NCBI RefSeq assembly: GCF_014109825.1
Contig: NZ_CP059576.1
Span: 226,001-290,000 of the forward strand
Source: Legionella sp. PC997
GTDB lineage: Bacteria > Pseudomonadota > Gammaproteobacteria > Legionellales > Legionellaceae
Direction: 5' to 3'
Length of the DNA: 64,000 nt
Below the pieces are notes generated by a model that did not search any database, was not told the DNA's origin, and saw only the letters and a program-made list of their open reading frames with translations. The translations under genes and the position numbers were made by a program. Shown here one piece after another: positions 48,241 to 59,635 of this stretch (its first letter is position 1; each line of letters starts with the position of its first letter).

Positions 48241-49719
48241 ATGAGCAAAGAATTGTTACTGGTTGCAGAGGCGTTATCAAATGAAAGAGGTGTAAGTAAG
48301 GAAGTTATTATACTTGCCATTCAGGCTGCATTGGAATCCGCAACTCGCAAGATCTTTGGTTTAGATATAGGGGTACGAATCAAATTAGATCCCCGCACAG
48401 GTGACTATGAAACCTATAGATATTGGGATGTAGTCAATGAAGATGAACTAGAACATCCAGATTGCCAATTAACTGTTGAACAAGCAAAAGAACGCAACCC
48501 CGCTGCAAAAATTAACGATCGTATAGAAGAATCCATTCCTTCAATTGAATTTGGAAGAATTGAGGCGCAAGCTGCTCGCCAAGTGATTATGCAAAAAGTT
48601 AGAGAGGCAGAGCGCGAGCTCGTAATTGATCAATTCCGAAGCAAGTTAGGTCAATTGATTTATGGAACGGTTAAAAAAGTAACCCGAGATAATATTATTA
48701 TTGACTTAGGTGGGAAAGCAGAAGCATTCTTGCCGCGTACAGAAATGCTTCCGCATGAAATGTTTCGTCCGAATGATAGGGTTCGTGCTTATTTATATGA
48801 AATTACTCCTCAAGCGCGTGGTCCTCAACTATTTGTCAGTCGTACTCGTAATGAAATGCTTATTGAACTCTTCCGTATTGAAGTACCTGAAATTGGTGAG
48901 AACGTGATTGAAGTGAAAGCTGCAGCACGAGATCCAGGCAATCGAGCTAAGATTGCAGTTAAAACCAATGATGGACGCATTGACCCTGTTGGGGCTTGTG
49001 TTGGTATGCGCGGCGCTCGAGTTCAGGCTGTTTCTAGCGAGCTTGGCGGGGAACGTGTAGATATTATTTTATGGGATGATAATCCTCCTCAATTAGTTAT
49101 TAATGCCATGGCTCCTGCAGAAATCTCTTCTATTGTTGTAGATGAAGACACCCATACAATGGATTTAGCAGTTGAAAAAGATCAATTGTCCCAAGCTATC
49201 GGGCGCAATGGTCAAAACGTTCGCTTGGCAAGTCAATTAACGGGCTGGACGTTGAATGTTATGACTACAGATGAATTCGAAAATAAGAATTTGGAAGAAT
49301 CAAGTAAAATTGTTAAATTATTTACTTCTGCACTAGAAATTGATGAAGAAATTGCTACATTACTCGTAGCACATGGTTTTTCTTCTCTAGAAGAAATTGC
49401 TTATGTCCCTAAAGAAGAATTACTGGCCATCGAAGAGTTTGACGAAGAAATTGTTGAGGAACTGAGAAATAGGGCAAACGATAAATTACTTACAATGGCT
49501 CTTTCTTCAGGTAAAGAGCTATCTGGTTCACCTGATGAATCATTACTCTCAATGGAAGGTATGTCCGAAGAGTTAGCTAACAAATTAGCATCAAAAGGAA
49601 TTACTTCTATGGAAGATTTAGCTGAGCAATCTGTTGATGAGTTGTTAGAAATTGAAGGAATGACTGAAGAAAAGGCCGGAGCTTTAATAATGAAGGCCAG
49701 AGAACCATGGTTTTTATAA
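48241..49719 (+). CDS. nusA: Transcription termination/antitermination factor NusA
   Basis: A 492-aa RNA polymerase-binding factor. The domains are in order: N-terminal RNAP-binding domain (1-125), S1 (about 135-200, [26 protein letters not shown]), two KH domains (about 205-345, including [13 protein letters not shown] and [12 protein letters not shown]), and two acidic C-terminal helix-hairpin-helix repeats (about 365-490) as in E. coli. A strong AGAGG lies before ATG 48241. Confidence 0.96.
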   Translation: MSKELLLVAEALSNERGVSKEVIILAIQAALESATRKIFGLDIGVRIKLDPRTGDYETYRYWDVVNEDELEHPDCQLTVEQAKERNPAAKINDRIEESIPSIEFGRIEAQAARQVIMQKVREAERELVIDQFRSKLGQLIYGTVKKVTRDNIIIDLGGKAEAFLPRTEMLPHEMFRPNDRVRAYLYEITPQARGPQLFVSRTRNEMLIELFRIEVPEIGENVIEVKAAARDPGNRAKIAVKTNDGRIDPVGACVGMRGARVQAVSSELGGERVDIILWDDNPPQLVINAMAPAEISSIVVDEDTHTMDLAVEKDQLSQAIGRNGQNVRLASQLTGWTLNVMTTDEFENKNLEESSKIVKLFTSALEIDEEIATLLVAHGFSSLEEIAYVPKEELLAIEEFDEEIVEELRNRANDKLLTMALSSGKELSGSPDESLLSMEGMSEELANKLASKGITSMEDLAEQSVDELLEIEGMTEEKAGALIMKAREPWFL

Positions 49720-49805
49720 GACTATGGATTTATTATAAATTAATGTAGTGCAAATATGCAGTTATTTTCAGATAAAGTATATAACTGCTGAAAGGGGATT
49801 AAAAT

Positions 49806-52406
49806 ATGGCGGATGTGACGGTTAAACAATTAGCTCAAGTCGTTGGTATTCCGGTTGAACGCTTATTGAACCAGTTACAGGAAGCAGGGTTGTCTTTTAG
49901 TGATGACCAACAGACTGTGAATGAAGAGCAAAAGCGAATCCTACTCAATCATTTGAAGAGAACTTCTCTACGTGATGTGAATGTTTCGCCTGAGCGAATT
50001 ACTTTAAGACGAAAAAGCTTATCGCAAGTCACCGTTGGCCATGATGCTCATAGCGGCAAAACTGTAAGTGTTGAGGTACGTAAGAAAAAAGTTTTTGTAA
50101 AACGTACCCCCATAGCAGAGTTGCCTGAAGCTGAAGAACCAACTCTATCTGAAGAAAATCAGACGATATCTGAAGAGCATACTGCTGAAGTGGCTTCTGA
50201 GATGCCACCGGTATCTGAAACACCTATAGAATCAGTAGAGCAAATCACCGAACCTGCTGAAACTACAGTGGAAGAAAACCAAGTACATGAGGTAGAAGAA
50301 AATTCTCAGCATAATGAAGAAATTCCTACAGACTTAGCAACAGAAGTGGTTGTAAGTCCAAGTCCGAAAGAAGCTATGGAAGATATCTCCATAAAAGAAG
50401 AGCAAAAATTGGAAAAACCATCTAAAAAGAAACATGTTGAGCAACCAATTGAGCCTGAGGCCGGAGATTTCAGGAAAGTTAAGAAAAAACCTAAATATCA
50501 AACATCTTATGATCGCGATGAAGAAGATCAAGAGGGTCATAGACGAGGCGGTCGTAGTAAATTTAAAAAGCGTAAGGGTGTAGAGAAATCAGATAAACTT
50601 AAAGAGGCTGAAGAGTCTTTAACTCATGGTTTTGCTTTGCCCACCACCCCCGTAGTAAAAGAGGTTTTAATCCCTGAAACAATTACGGTTGCAGAATTAG
50701 CAAAAAGAATGTCTGTTAAAGCCGCTGAAGTAATTAAAATAATGATGTCCCTGGGGGCGATGGCAACCATTAACCAGGTTATTGACCAAGAAACAGCGGT
50801 TATTGTTGTTGAAGAAATGGGCCATAAGGCACGTATTATTAAAGAAGATGCAATTGAAGTGGGATTAGGCGAGTCGATTAACATAGGTAGTCGAACTGAA
50901 TCAAGAGCACCTGTCGTTACAATTATGGGACACGTAGATCATGGTAAGACCTCGTTACTTGACTATATTCGCCGAACCAAAGTTGCAATTGGCGAGGCAG
51001 GTGGTATTACACAACATATTGGTGCATACCATGTAAGTACTCCTAAAGGTGATGTTACATTCTTAGATACTCCAGGTCATGCTGCTTTTACCGCAATGAG
51101 AGCTCGTGGTGCAAAGGTCACTGATATTGTTGTGTTAATCGTTGCTGCAGATGATGGAGTTAAGCCACAAACGATAGAAGCAATTCAACATGCCAAAGCA
51201 GCGAAAGTGCCAATTATTGTTGCAATTAATAAGATGGATAAACCCGATGCAGATCCTGATCGGGTCATGAATGAATTAACGACATATGAAGTAATCCCAG
51301 AAGCTTGGGGTGGAGATACTATGTTTATCAATATCTCGGCCAAATCCGGTATGGGTATTGATGAGCTACTTGATGCCATCTTATTGCAATCTGAAGTTCT
51401 AGAATTAACCGCTGTAACAGACGGTGCTGCTAAAGGTGTTGTAATTGAGTCACGTTTAGACAAAGGTAGAGGTCCTGTAGCAACTGTGTTAGTACAAAGC
51501 GGAACACTACATAAAGGCGATATCCTACTTGCGGGATTTCAATACGGCCGTGTACGAGCTTTGGTTGGTGATAATGGGGATCTAGTTGATTCTGCGGGCC
51601 CATCAATTCCGGTCGAGGTATTGGGCTTATCTGCTATTCCTCATGCCGGGGATGAAGCTGTAGTTGTTCCTGATGAGAAAAAAGCAAGAGAGGTTGCTTT
51701 ATTCCGTCAAGGTAAATTCCGAGATGTAAAACTTGCCAGACGCCAGAAATCAACCCTCGAAGGCATTATGGAAAATATGGCGGCAGGAGAATCTAAGGTA
51801 CTTAATGTGGTACTTAAAGCGGATGTTCAAGGTTCACTTGAAGCAATTTCAGATGCGTTAGTGAAATTATCTACTGAGGAAGTTAAAGTTGAAGTTATTT
51901 CAAGCGGTGTAGGTGGTATTACTGAATCTGATGTTCATTTAGCCATAGCATCCAATGCCATTTTGGTTGGCTTTAACGTGAGAGCCGATAGTAGTGCTAA
52001 GAAATTGGCCGAGCATGAATCTGTGCAACTGCACTATTATAGTGTCATTTACGACATTGTAGACCAGATTAAAGGCGCTTTAACCGGTATGCTTGCTCCG
52101 CAATTTAGAGAGGAAATTATTGGTACTGCTGAAGTTCGCGATGTATTTAAGTCACCCAAAATTGGTGCGATTGCAGGTTGTATGGTTATTGAAGGAGTTA
52201 TAAAGCGAAATAACCCTATTCGTGTCCTGCGTGCCAATGTGGTTATTTATGAGGGTACTTTGGAATCATTGCGAAGATTCAAAGATGATGTGGTTGAGGT
52301 TCGCCAAGGCTTTGAATGTGGTATTGGGGTCAAAAATTACAATGATGTTAAGCCAGGTGACCTAATTGAAGTATATGAAACAGTTGAAATTAAGCGTGAT
52401 TTATAA
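49806..52406 (+). CDS. infB: Translation initiation factor IF-2
   Basis: An 866-aa GTPase that places fMet-tRNA on the 30S subunit. The N-terminal IF2_N domain (1-55) is followed by a long acidic/basic low-complexity region rich in Glu, Pro and Lys (about 100-270), a second IF2_N module (about 288-340), and the G domain near 370 with [13 protein letters not shown] and NKMD. Domains II-IV then follow. Alternative internal starts, as in E. coli, cannot be judged from the sequence. A clear AAAGGGG lies before ATG 49806. Confidence 0.97.
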   Translation: MADVTVKQLAQVVGIPVERLLNQLQEAGLSFSDDQQTVNEEQKRILLNHLKRTSLRDVNVSPERITLRRKSLSQVTVGHDAHSGKTVSVEVRKKKVFVKRTPIAELPEAEEPTLSEENQTISEEHTAEVASEMPPVSETPIESVEQITEPAETTVEENQVHEVEENSQHNEEIPTDLATEVVVSPSPKEAMEDISIKEEQKLEKPSKKKHVEQPIEPEAGDFRKVKKKPKYQTSYDRDEEDQEGHRRGGRSKFKKRKGVEKSDKLKEAEESLTHGFALPTTPVVKEVLIPETITVAELAKRMSVKAAEVIKIMMSLGAMATINQVIDQETAVIVVEEMGHKARIIKEDAIEVGLGESINIGSRTESRAPVVTIMGHVDHGKTSLLDYIRRTKVAIGEAGGITQHIGAYHVSTPKGDVTFLDTPGHAAFTAMRARGAKVTDIVVLIVAADDGVKPQTIEAIQHAKAAKVPIIVAINKMDKPDADPDRVMNELTTYEVIPEAWGGDTMFINISAKSGMGIDELLDAILLQSEVLELTAVTDGAAKGVVIESRLDKGRGPVATVLVQSGTLHKGDILLAGFQYGRVRALVGDNGDLVDSAGPSIPVEVLGLSAIPHAGDEAVVVPDEKKAREVALFRQGKFRDVKLARRQKSTLEGIMENMAAGESKVLNVVLKADVQGSLEAISDALVKLSTEEVKVEVISSGVGGITESDVHLAIASNAILVGFNVRADSSAKKLAEHESVQLHYYSVIYDIVDQIKGALTGMLAPQFREEIIGTAEVRDVFKSPKIGAIAGCMVIEGVIKRNNPIRVLRANVVIYEGTLESLRRFKDDVVEVRQGFECGIGVKNYNDVKPGDLIEVYETVEIKRDL

Positions 52407-52408
52407 AG

Positions 52409-52780
52409 ATGGCTCAAAATTTTAAACGTACAGATAGAATCGCTGAAATGATTCAGCGAAAATTAGCACAGATAATACCCATGGAAGTAAAAGATCCCCG
52501 CTTAACCGGGTTCGTCACTATATCCGCTGTAAAAGTTGCTGCTGATTTGAGTCATGCCAAAGTATATTTTACTGTGCTGAATGATAATAAAGAAACTGCA
52601 GCGGCTATTTTAAATGCCGCTGCAAGTTATTTGCGTAGCGCTTTGGCACGAAGTATTACTTTGCGTACAGTCCCCCAGCTTCATTTCATATATGATGAAT
52701 CAATAGAATATGGTGAACGTTTAAGTCGTCTCATCGATAAAGTGAATCCACCTGATTCCGATGATAATGAAAGTAATTAA
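52409..52780 (+). CDS. rbfA: Ribosome-binding factor A
   Basis: A 123-aa KH-type factor for late 30S maturation and cold adaptation. Signatures are [46 protein letters not shown] and the C-terminal [22 protein letters not shown]. It starts two bases after the infB stop and overlaps truB, so all three are probably co-translated. Confidence 0.95.
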   Translation: MAQNFKRTDRIAEMIQRKLAQIIPMEVKDPRLTGFVTISAVKVAADLSHAKVYFTVLNDNKETAAAILNAAASYLRSALARSITLRTVPQLHFIYDESIEYGERLSRLIDKVNPPDSDDNESN

Positions 52781-53669
52781 TCCTTCAGCATTAGATGGAA
52801 TTTTATTGCTAAACAAATCTGAAGGAATGACCTCGAACACGGCGTTGCAAAAAGCAAAAAGATTGTTAGGGGCAAAGAAAGCTGGGCATACTGGAAGTTT
52901 AGATCCGCTTGCTACAGGTATGTTGCCTCTTTGCTTTGGCGAAGCCACTAAGGTATGTCAATTTTTGCTTGATGCAGATAAGTGCTATCAGACTACCGGC
53001 TTATTAGGCATTAAAACGAATACTGCTGACGCAACTGGAGAAATAATCGCTCGTGTTGAGGCATTTGCAGTTTCAGAGTTAAATTTACTTGCTGTATTAA
53101 AAGAACATACAGGTCATATAAAGCAGATTCCTTCCATGTTTTCCGCTTTAAAGCATAATGGAACCCCTCTTTATCGTTTGGCGAGAGAAGGGATTCACAT
53201 TGAGAGAGAGGCTCGCGAGATCCTGATTAGTAATTTGGAACTTAATGCATTTGACGGTAGTCAATTTTCATTAACTGTAACGTGCAGCAAGGGAACCTAT
53301 ATTCGTAATTTGGTTGAAGACATTGGTGATGCATTAGGTGTAGGGGCTCATGTTACGCGCCTACATCGGGTTTATACCTCCGGTTTAGAGAGTATGCCTA
53401 TGTATTCTCTAGATGAATTAGAGGCAATGTCTAGCTCCGAACGAACAGCTTGCTTGATTCCCATGGATAGAGCTGTTAGTCATTTTGAGAAAGTGATCCT
53501 GTCGGATGATAAAATTGTTATGATTCGTCAAGGTAGAGTAGTAACAAATAAAATAGGTGGAGAAAAAGCAGATTGTGTTCGTCTTTATGATGAGAAAGCA
53601 CAATTTATTGGGTTAGGAGAACGAAATATCCAAGGTGATATTAAAGCGAAACGCTTACTTTCTTTTTGA
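52761..53669 (+). CDS. truB: tRNA pseudouridine(55) synthase TruB
   Basis: A 302-aa enzyme making pseudouridine 55 in the T-loop of tRNAs. The catalytic Asp is D48 in [30 protein letters not shown] and the C-terminal PUA-like region (QGRVV, IGLGE) are present. The start is ATG 52761 or 52767; both lie inside the rbfA end. Confidence 0.95.
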   Translation: MIMKVINPSALDGILLLNKSEGMTSNTALQKAKRLLGAKKAGHTGSLDPLATGMLPLCFGEATKVCQFLLDADKCYQTTGLLGIKTNTADATGEIIARVEAFAVSELNLLAVLKEHTGHIKQIPSMFSALKHNGTPLYRLAREGIHIEREAREILISNLELNAFDGSQFSLTVTCSKGTYIRNLVEDIGDALGVGAHVTRLHRVYTSGLESMPMYSLDELEAMSSSERTACLIPMDRAVSHFEKVILSDDKIVMIRQGRVVTNKIGGEKADCVRLYDEKAQFIGLGERNIQGDIKAKRLLSF

Positions 53670-53808
53670 TCATTGGTAGTAAAACAAGTGATTAAAGCTA
53701 AATATGAAATTTTTTGCACAAAAATAATTATCAGTACTTGTTTCGTTGGACGTGCCTTGGTAGAATGTTCGCCTTTAAATGAATACTTAGTAGTTCCGGG
53801 AGTGTATA

Positions 53809-54084
53809 ATGTCGCTAAGCAGCGCAGATAAAGCAGCAATTGTTAAAGAATACAAGCGTTCCGATCAAGATACTGGTTCGCCTGAAGTTCAGGTTTCTAT
53901 TATTACTGGCCGTATTAAATATTTAACTGAGCACTTTAAAGAACACAAAAAAGATTTTCATTCTCGACGTGGACTGCAACAACTTGTTAATAAACGTCGT
54001 AAGCTGTTGAAATATTTAAAGCATAACGATGAAGCTCGTTATCAAACTTTGATCCAAAGTCTGGAACTGAGAGATTCTTATTGA
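53809..54084 (+). CDS. rpsO: 30S ribosomal protein S15
   Basis: A 91-aa primary 16S rRNA-binding protein of the small subunit. It shows the conserved [16 protein letters not shown] and [19 protein letters not shown] stretches. E. coli S15 represses its own mRNA through a pseudoknot; the leader here (about 139 bases after truB) could hold such a fold, which I could not confirm. GGGAG lies upstream. A strong terminator follows. Confidence 0.97.
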   Translation: MSLSSADKAAIVKEYKRSDQDTGSPEVQVSIITGRIKYLTEHFKEHKKDFHSRRGLQQLVNKRRKLLKYLKHNDEARYQTLIQSLELRDSY

Positions 54085-54139
54085 TTTCTGAGCAAATACA
54101 TTTCGTTACGAATGTACTTTACAAAAAAATACTTTAAAT

Positions 54140-54167
54140 AAAGGCGCAATTTTCTGCGCCTTTTTTT
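54140..54167 (+). terminator. Intrinsic terminator between rpsO and pnp
   Basis: AAAGGCGCA (54140-54148) pairs with TGCGCCTTT (54155-54163) and a T-run follows. In E. coli some transcription passes the equivalent site into pnp. Confidence 0.9.
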
Positions 54168-54194
54168 CGTTATAATTACTAAGAGGAAGAATAC

Positions 54195-56366
54195 GTGGCT
54201 AAGTTTACAAAAGAAATAGCATTCGGTGACCACACGCTTATATTGGAAACAGGTGAAATTGCGCGACAAGCGGATGGAGCAGTATTAGCCAATATGAATG
54301 GCACTCAAGTATTAGCTACAGTAGTTGGCAAAAAGGAATGTGGCGAAGGAGCTGGATTTTTTCCATTGACGGTAAATTATCAAGAAAAATTTTACGCAGT
54401 AGGTAAAATACCGGGTGGGTTTAATAAACGAGAAGGCAGACCTTCAGATAATGAAACATTAACTTCTCGACTGATTGATCGTCCTATTCGTCCTTTATTT
54501 CCTGATGGTTTTTGCAACGAAGTACAAGTTATTGTTACGGTTCTTTCTTTAAATCCAGAAGTTTCAGCGGATATTGTTGCAATGATTGCATCCTCTGCAG
54601 CATTAGCTCTTTCAGGTGTTCCTTTTAATGGTCCCATTGGCGCTGCCCGTGTAGGCTATAAAGACGGTATTTACTTATTGAACCCAAGCCGCAAAGAACT
54701 CGAGCAATCCAAACTTGATTTAGTGGTAGCCGGAACTAAAGATGCAATTTTGATGGTGGAGTCAGAAGCCAAAGAGTTAAGTGAAGACATTATGCGCGGC
54801 GCCATTATGTTTGGTCATGAAATGATGAAAAGTGTGATCAAAGGAATCGAAGAGCTCGCAGCACAGGGTGGGAAAACTCGTTGGGAATGGACCGCTCCTG
54901 AAGTAGATACTTCCTTGCAAGAACGTATTTCTGATATGGTGAAACATGACGTTGAAGCAGCCTATCTGATTAAGGATAAGCAAGAAAGATATCAACGTTT
55001 GGATGAGTTAAAAGAACAAGCAATTTCTGCTCTGCAAGCAGAGAATGATGAGTTAAAAGCGGATGTGATTGGCAATATGTTTGTTGAAATAGAGCGCGCT
55101 ACCGTACGTAATCGAATTCTTGATGGTGAGCCACGAATTGATGGCCGTGACCACAAAACAGTTCGTCCCATTGCAATTCGCACAAAACTTTTAGAAAGAA
55201 CACACGGTTCTGTACTGTTCACCCGCGGTGAAACCCAGGCTATTGTGGTTGCTACTTTGGGTAATGAGCGTGATGCGCAAATCCTCGATAACATCACCGG
55301 TGAATCAAAAGATCGATTTATGCTGCATTATAACTTCCCTCCCTATTCAGTTGGGGAAACAGGTATGGTTGGTAGCCCCAAACGTAGAGAAATTGGACAT
55401 GGCCGCTTAGCAAAACGTGCTATTATCGCTGTATTGCCTGAGGCAAACGAATTTCCCTATACTTTAAGAGTTGTTTCGGAAATCACTGAATCAAATGGTT
55501 CAAGCTCGATGGCCACCGTATGTGGTACTAGCCTTGCACTGATGGATGCGGGTGTTCCCCTGAAAGCACCTGTGGCTGGAGTTGCGATGGGCCTGATTAA
55601 AGAGGGCGATCGTTATGCAGTGTTAACCGATATATTAGGTGATGAAGACCATTTAGGCGATATGGATTTCAAGGTAGCAGGTACTGAAAATGGAATCACC
55701 GCCTTACAAATGGATATTAAAATCCATGGGATTACCAGTGAAATCATGGAGCAAGCTTTAGACCAAGCATTGGCGGGTCGCTTACATATCCTCGGTGTAA
55801 TGAATAATGCATTATCAGAGCATCGAGAAGAATTATCTCAACATGCTCCACGAATTACGACTATGAAAGTTGCTGAAGACAAAATCCGCACTATTATCGG
55901 TAAAGGTGGCGCAACGATTAAAGGGTTAATTGAAAGCACAGGTGTTTCTATTGATATAGATGATACAGGAGTTGTTCAATTATTTTCTCCAGATATGAAT
56001 GCTTTGGAAGAGGCACAAAAACAAATTAAGGCATTAATTGCAGAAATCGAGGTAGGCCAAACCTATCAAGGTAAAGTAAGTAAAATCGTTGATTTTGGAG
56101 CCTTTATAAATCTTTTACCTGGTAAAGATGGATTACTCCACATTTCTCAAATCTGTAATGACCGATCCCAAAAAGTCGAATCAGTACTGCAAGAAGGCCA
56201 AGATATCGAAGTTTTTGTTGCGGGTATTGATAAGCAAGGTCGTGTGAAGCTTGAATGGAAAGATAGACCTCAAGCAGCGGCTGCTCCAGCTGAAGAAACT
56301 ACTGATCCTGAAGAAGAACATAAAGAAGTAGCGCAGGGTGGTGATAAAGACGGCGAAGAAGAGTAA
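54195..56366 (+). CDS. pnp: Polynucleotide phosphorylase
   Basis: A 723-aa 3'-5' phosphorolytic exoribonuclease, a degradosome component. It has two RNase PH-like domains with a helical linker between (about 210-310), a KH domain near 555-610 ([15 protein letters not shown]) and an S1 domain near 619-690 ([15 protein letters not shown]). A short acidic tail follows. The start is GTG 54195 with AAGAGGAAG upstream. It ends with a strong hairpin. Confidence 0.97.
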   Translation: MAKFTKEIAFGDHTLILETGEIARQADGAVLANMNGTQVLATVVGKKECGEGAGFFPLTVNYQEKFYAVGKIPGGFNKREGRPSDNETLTSRLIDRPIRPLFPDGFCNEVQVIVTVLSLNPEVSADIVAMIASSAALALSGVPFNGPIGAARVGYKDGIYLLNPSRKELEQSKLDLVVAGTKDAILMVESEAKELSEDIMRGAIMFGHEMMKSVIKGIEELAAQGGKTRWEWTAPEVDTSLQERISDMVKHDVEAAYLIKDKQERYQRLDELKEQAISALQAENDELKADVIGNMFVEIERATVRNRILDGEPRIDGRDHKTVRPIAIRTKLLERTHGSVLFTRGETQAIVVATLGNERDAQILDNITGESKDRFMLHYNFPPYSVGETGMVGSPKRREIGHGRLAKRAIIAVLPEANEFPYTLRVVSEITESNGSSSMATVCGTSLALMDAGVPLKAPVAGVAMGLIKEGDRYAVLTDILGDEDHLGDMDFKVAGTENGITALQMDIKIHGITSEIMEQALDQALAGRLHILGVMNNALSEHREELSQHAPRITTMKVAEDKIRTIIGKGGATIKGLIESTGVSIDIDDTGVVQLFSPDMNALEEAQKQIKALIAEIEVGQTYQGKVSKIVDFGAFINLLPGKDGLLHISQICNDRSQKVESVLQEGQDIEVFVAGIDKQGRVKLEWKDRPQAAAAPAEETTDPEEEHKEVAQGGDKDGEEE

Positions 56367-56372
56367 AGAATT

Positions 56373-56405
56373 ATCGTTCTTCCACCTTTGCAGGGGAAGA
56401 ACGAT
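56373..56405 (+). terminator. pnp terminator hairpin
   Basis: ATCGTTCTTCC (56373-56383) pairs perfectly with GGAAGAACGAT (56395-56405), an 11-bp stem with possible inner CC/GG pairing. It begins six bases after the pnp stop. The T-tract is short. Confidence 0.8.
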
Positions 56406-56446
56406 TTGCGTGTAATCCGGGGAGAATGGATCCATTTGAAGAATTT

Positions 56447-56478
56447 CCCGGGTTACGCTTTGCTTCACCCAGGCTACA
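56447..56478. repeat. Dispersed CCCGGGTTAC-type repeat, copy 2
   Basis: CCCGGGTTACGCTTTGCTTC followed by ACCCAGGCTACA. It shares its outline with 12037-12070 and forms an imperfect hairpin (CCCGGGT against ACCCAGG, with wobble). It lies between the convergent pnp and folE genes. Confidence 0.5.
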
Positions 56479-56497
56479 CTTCTAAAAAATAAAAGAA

Positions 56498-57043
56498 CTA
56501 CTTGTTTTGAGTTAAGGTTAAAAATTCAGCTCGGCTTGTTGGGTTATTCCGCATATCACCAAGCATTACTGAAGTAGTCATTATCGAGTTTTGTTTTTCA
56601 ACGCCACGCATCATCATGCATAAATGTTTGGCTTCAATGACCACTGCAATACCACGTGCCCCAGTAATTGATTCTAAGCAGTTTGCTATTTCTGAAGTTA
56701 ATCGCTCCTGAATTTGTAAGCGTCGTGAGAAGTAATCAACAATACGGGCAATTTTCGATAATCCTATTACTTTTCCATTAGGAATGTATCCAACGTGGCA
56801 CTTGCCAAGAAATGGAAGTAAATGGTGTTCGCACATGGAGTACATTTCAATATCCTTGACTATAACCATTTCACTCATATCAGAATCAAAAAGCGCGCCA
56901 TTAATAATATCTTCAAGGCTTTCATTGTAGCCTTTAGTTAAATAACGCATGGCATTGGCAGCACGTGCAGGGGTATCAAGTAACCCTTGCCGACTTACAT
57001 CTTCGCCTAATTGGATTAGCAATTCTTTATATAGGTTTTCCAT
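56498..57043 (-). CDS. folE: GTP cyclohydrolase I
   Basis: A 181-aa type I GTP cyclohydrolase making dihydroneopterin triphosphate for folate. The zinc ligands are in MCEHHLLPF (Cys, His) and [10 protein letters not shown] (Cys). The stretch [33 protein letters not shown] is the family core. TAGGAAAAAAT precedes ATG 57043. The HIT gene lies directly upstream on the same strand, so the two form a likely operon. Confidence 0.95.
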   Translation of the reverse strand: MENLYKELLIQLGEDVSRQGLLDTPARAANAMRYLTKGYNESLEDIINGALFDSDMSEMVIVKDIEMYSMCEHHLLPFLGKCHVGYIPNGKVIGLSKIARIVDYFSRRLQIQERLTSEIANCLESITGARGIAVVIEAKHLCMMMRGVEKQNSIMTTSVMLGDMRNNPTSRAEFLTLTQNK

Positions 57044-57052
57044 TATTTTTTC

Positions 57053-57394
57053 CTACCCAGGGGGCCATGTCATACGACGTCCGCCCAGTAAATGTAAATG
57101 AATATGAAATACTGTCTGGCCACCATCGGGATTAATGTTTAAAACTAATCGATATCCTGCGTCACTTATTCCTTCAGTTTGAGCAATTTTTTTTGCCCCT
57201 AAAATCATTTTTCCCAACAGGGCCTGGTTTTCATCGCTGGCATCATTCAGCGTAGCAATATGCTGCTTCGGAATAATCAGCAGATGTTTAGGAGCTTGCG
57301 GGTTGAGATCGTGAAATGCCATTATCTCATCGTCTTCAAAAACTACTGATGCAGGGATCGCACCTTGTGCAATTTTGCAAAACAAGCAATTCAT
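57053..57394 (-). CDS. HIT family hydrolase (HinT-like)
   Basis: A 113-aa histidine-triad nucleotide-binding protein, probably a purine nucleoside phosphoramidase like HinT. Its triad motif HIHLHLLGG is near the C-terminus, and the start reads NCLFCKIAQGAIPA. ATG 57394 begins the conserved part; an in-frame upstream start at 57406 adds four residues. It lies 9 bases before folE. The approximately 260-base gap to ppa on the other strand holds divergent promoters that I could not define with confidence. Confidence 0.92.
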   Translation of the reverse strand: MNCLFCKIAQGAIPASVVFEDDEIMAFHDLNPQAPKHLLIIPKQHIATLNDASDENQALLGKMILGAKKIAQTEGISDAGYRLVLNINPDGGQTVFHIHLHLLGGRRMTWPPG

Positions 57395-57654
57395 AAGCAA
57401 TCTCATTTTGATTAAAAAGGGGTATTATACATTGCATTGCTTATAATGCGACAGCTTCTCTTTGCCTTTTAATGTGTTTTTTCGCATAATAGCCGCTTTA
57501 TGTTGCAATTTTGTATTAGGGTTGGGATTAATAAAGCGATTGCGACGCGTTGCAGTTCTTGGAAAAAGCTTTGTCCTTAAGGAAAGGCGTTTGTTGAGTT
57601 ATGAAGGCTGATATGTCTAGTGTTTTAACTGTATTTAAGAGGGGAGAAGAATAA

Positions 57655-58191
57655 ATGAGTTTAATGAGAATTAGTAGTGGTCGTGATCTACCCAAGGAAA
57701 TTAATGTAATCATTGAAATCCCAATGCATAGTGAACCTGTAAAGTATGAAGTAAATAAAGAATCAGGAGTATTATTCGTTGACCGCTTTTTAACCACCCC
57801 TATGTTTTATCCTGTAAATTATGGTTATGTTCCTCATACTTTATCCGAGGACGGGGACCCTGTTGATGTCCTCGTAGTAACTCCTGTTCCTCTAGTTGGT
57901 GGTTCGGTTATTCCCTGCCGACCAGTAGGTATGTTAAAAATGACTGATGAGTCAGGGATAGATGCTAAAATCTTGGCTGTTCCGATAAATAAATTAACTA
58001 AAATTTATGAATCAATTGAGACCCATGAAGATTTGCCACAACATTTATTAAACTCTTTAGAACACTTTTTCAGTCATTATAAAGATTTAGAAGAAGGTAA
58101 ATGGGTTAAACTGGATGGCTGGGTTGGACCAGAGGCTGCATTCGAAGAGATTAGAGCCAGCGTAGCTCGTTATAATAAAGAGCAAAAATAG
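57655..58191 (+). CDS. ppa: Inorganic pyrophosphatase
   Basis: A 178-aa soluble family I pyrophosphatase, which pulls biosynthetic reactions forward. The active-site stretch [10 protein letters not shown] holds the catalytic Asp residues, and [12 protein letters not shown] and [16 protein letters not shown] are present. GAGGGGAGAAG precedes ATG 57655. A 17-codon open frame ends exactly at this start (57601-57654). Confidence 0.96.
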   Translation: MSLMRISSGRDLPKEINVIIEIPMHSEPVKYEVNKESGVLFVDRFLTTPMFYPVNYGYVPHTLSEDGDPVDVLVVTPVPLVGGSVIPCRPVGMLKMTDESGIDAKILAVPINKLTKIYESIETHEDLPQHLLNSLEHFFSHYKDLEEGKWVKLDGWVGPEAAFEEIRASVARYNKEQK

Positions 58192-58230
58192 ATAAGTTAA
58201 TTTTTGTCTGATGAAATTCCGGGTTTGGTA

Positions 58231-58249
58231 GGTAGGCGCGGAGCCTACC
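58231..58249 (+). terminator. Hairpin after ppa
   Basis: GGTAGGC (58231-58237) pairs with GCCTACC (58243-58249) around GCGGA, 40 bases after the ppa stop. There is no U-tract. Confidence 0.5.
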
Positions 58250-58364
58250 CCCTGAGCCCATCGTACAATTCTAATTATAGCTTTGAGTTCAAATTGACCT
58301 TATCTCGCTTTCTTTTGAACCATATGATACTTTATTTTGTGTAATAAAAGCTTGAGGAAATTCG

Positions 58365-59630
58365 GTGACGTTCCATCTTTCTACATTGTTCATCATTTTG
58401 CTTTTTCTAATTTTGTTAGCTGCTTTTTTTTCGGGTACCGAAATCGGAATGATGTCGATTAATCGTTACAAGCTAAAGCATCTAGTCAAGAAAGAAAATA
58501 AACAAGCTTCGCGAGTAAATCAAATACTCTCTCGACCTGATCGCCTTTTGAGCGTTGTCTTAATCGGTAATACACTTGCTAATATTCTTGCATCCACAAT
58601 CGCAACGTTGATTGGCCAGCACATTTATGGCGATGCGGGTATTGTTATCGCTACCGTCATTTTGACGCTGGTGATTTTGGTATTTGCTGAAATGATACCT
58701 AAAACATATGCAGCTATTTATCCCCAACAAGTAGCATTTGCTACTTCATTGCCTTTACAAATTCTCCAATTAATCTTTGCACCCTTGGTATATATTAGCA
58801 GCTCTATGTCGAACGGAGTTTTACGTTTATTTCGCATTTCAATAGACAAAATACAAAAGGAATCCTTAACGAATGAAGAGTTACGCTCAGTAGTCCATGA
58901 AGCAGGAGGGCTATTACCTGTTGAGCATAAAAGTATGGTAATAAGTCTTCTGGATTTGGAACAAGCTACTGTGGAAGACATTATGATTCCTAAATCGGAT
59001 ATTGTGGGTATCGATATCGAAGAACCTTGGTCAGAAATTTTGTATCAATTAGAAACAGCAAAACATACACGCTTGCCATTATACCGTAATTCAATTGATG
59101 ATTTGGTTGGAATGATTCACGTACGTGATGTGCTAAATCTGGCTATAGAAAATGAACTGGATCTTGATAGCCTACTGAAAGCGGCCGATAAGCCATATTA
59201 TATTCCTGAGGCTACCTCGCTTAATATTCAAATTTTAAATTTTAGAAAAATGAAGAGACGTAGTTCTTTTGTTGTGGATGAATATGGCGACATTCAGGGT
59301 TTAGTCACAATGGAAGATATACTTGAAGAAATAGTAGGCGAATTTACTACTGATGTGGCTGCTCTAAGCCGAGATATCACCCCACAAAGTGATGGCTCGG
59401 TTATTGTTGATGGAAGTTTAACATTGCGACATCTAAACCGTTTAATGGGTTGGCAATTGCCGATGATAGGTCCAAAAACATTAAGTGGCCTAATAGTTGA
59501 ACATCTTGGCTATATTCCTCCAGCTGAATCCTGCTTAATGATAGAAAACTATCAGATGGAAATATTAAAAGTCGGCGATAATACAATTAAAAGTATCAAG
59601 ATGTTCAAAGTAAGTAAAAAGCGCAAATAA
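58365..59630 (+). CDS. HlyC/CorC family membrane protein (CNNM/DUF21, CBS pair)
   Basis: A 421-aa protein with an N-terminal DUF21/CNNM transmembrane domain (about 1-180, three to four TM helices; FFSGTEIGMMSINRYKLKHL and FAEMIPKTYA are typical), two CBS domains (about 200-325, including VEDIMIPKSDIV and SFVVDEYGDIQGLVTMEDILEEIVGE), and a CorC_HlyC C-terminal domain (to about 415). Members are linked to magnesium or cobalt efflux and divalent-cation balance; the exact ion is unknown. GTG 58365 is preceded by GAGGAAA. It is convergent with the regulator gene, only five bases away. Confidence 0.92.
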   Translation: MTFHLSTLFIILLFLILLAAFFSGTEIGMMSINRYKLKHLVKKENKQASRVNQILSRPDRLLSVVLIGNTLANILASTIATLIGQHIYGDAGIVIATVILTLVILVFAEMIPKTYAAIYPQQVAFATSLPLQILQLIFAPLVYISSSMSNGVLRLFRISIDKIQKESLTNEELRSVVHEAGGLLPVEHKSMVISLLDLEQATVEDIMIPKSDIVGIDIEEPWSEILYQLETAKHTRLPLYRNSIDDLVGMIHVRDVLNLAIENELDLDSLLKAADKPYYIPEATSLNIQILNFRKMKRRSSFVVDEYGDIQGLVTMEDILEEIVGEFTTDVAALSRDITPQSDGSVIVDGSLTLRHLNRLMGWQLPMIGPKTLSGLIVEHLGYIPPAESCLMIENYQMEILKVGDNTIKSIKMFKVSKKRK

Positions 59631-59635
59631 GAAAT

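Noticed and set aside
57601..57654. 17-codon open frame (starting MKADMSS) ending directly at the ppa start codon
   Set aside because: It could be a coupled leader peptide, but it has no good ribosome binding site and its end is simply the ppa ribosome binding region; chance is likely.
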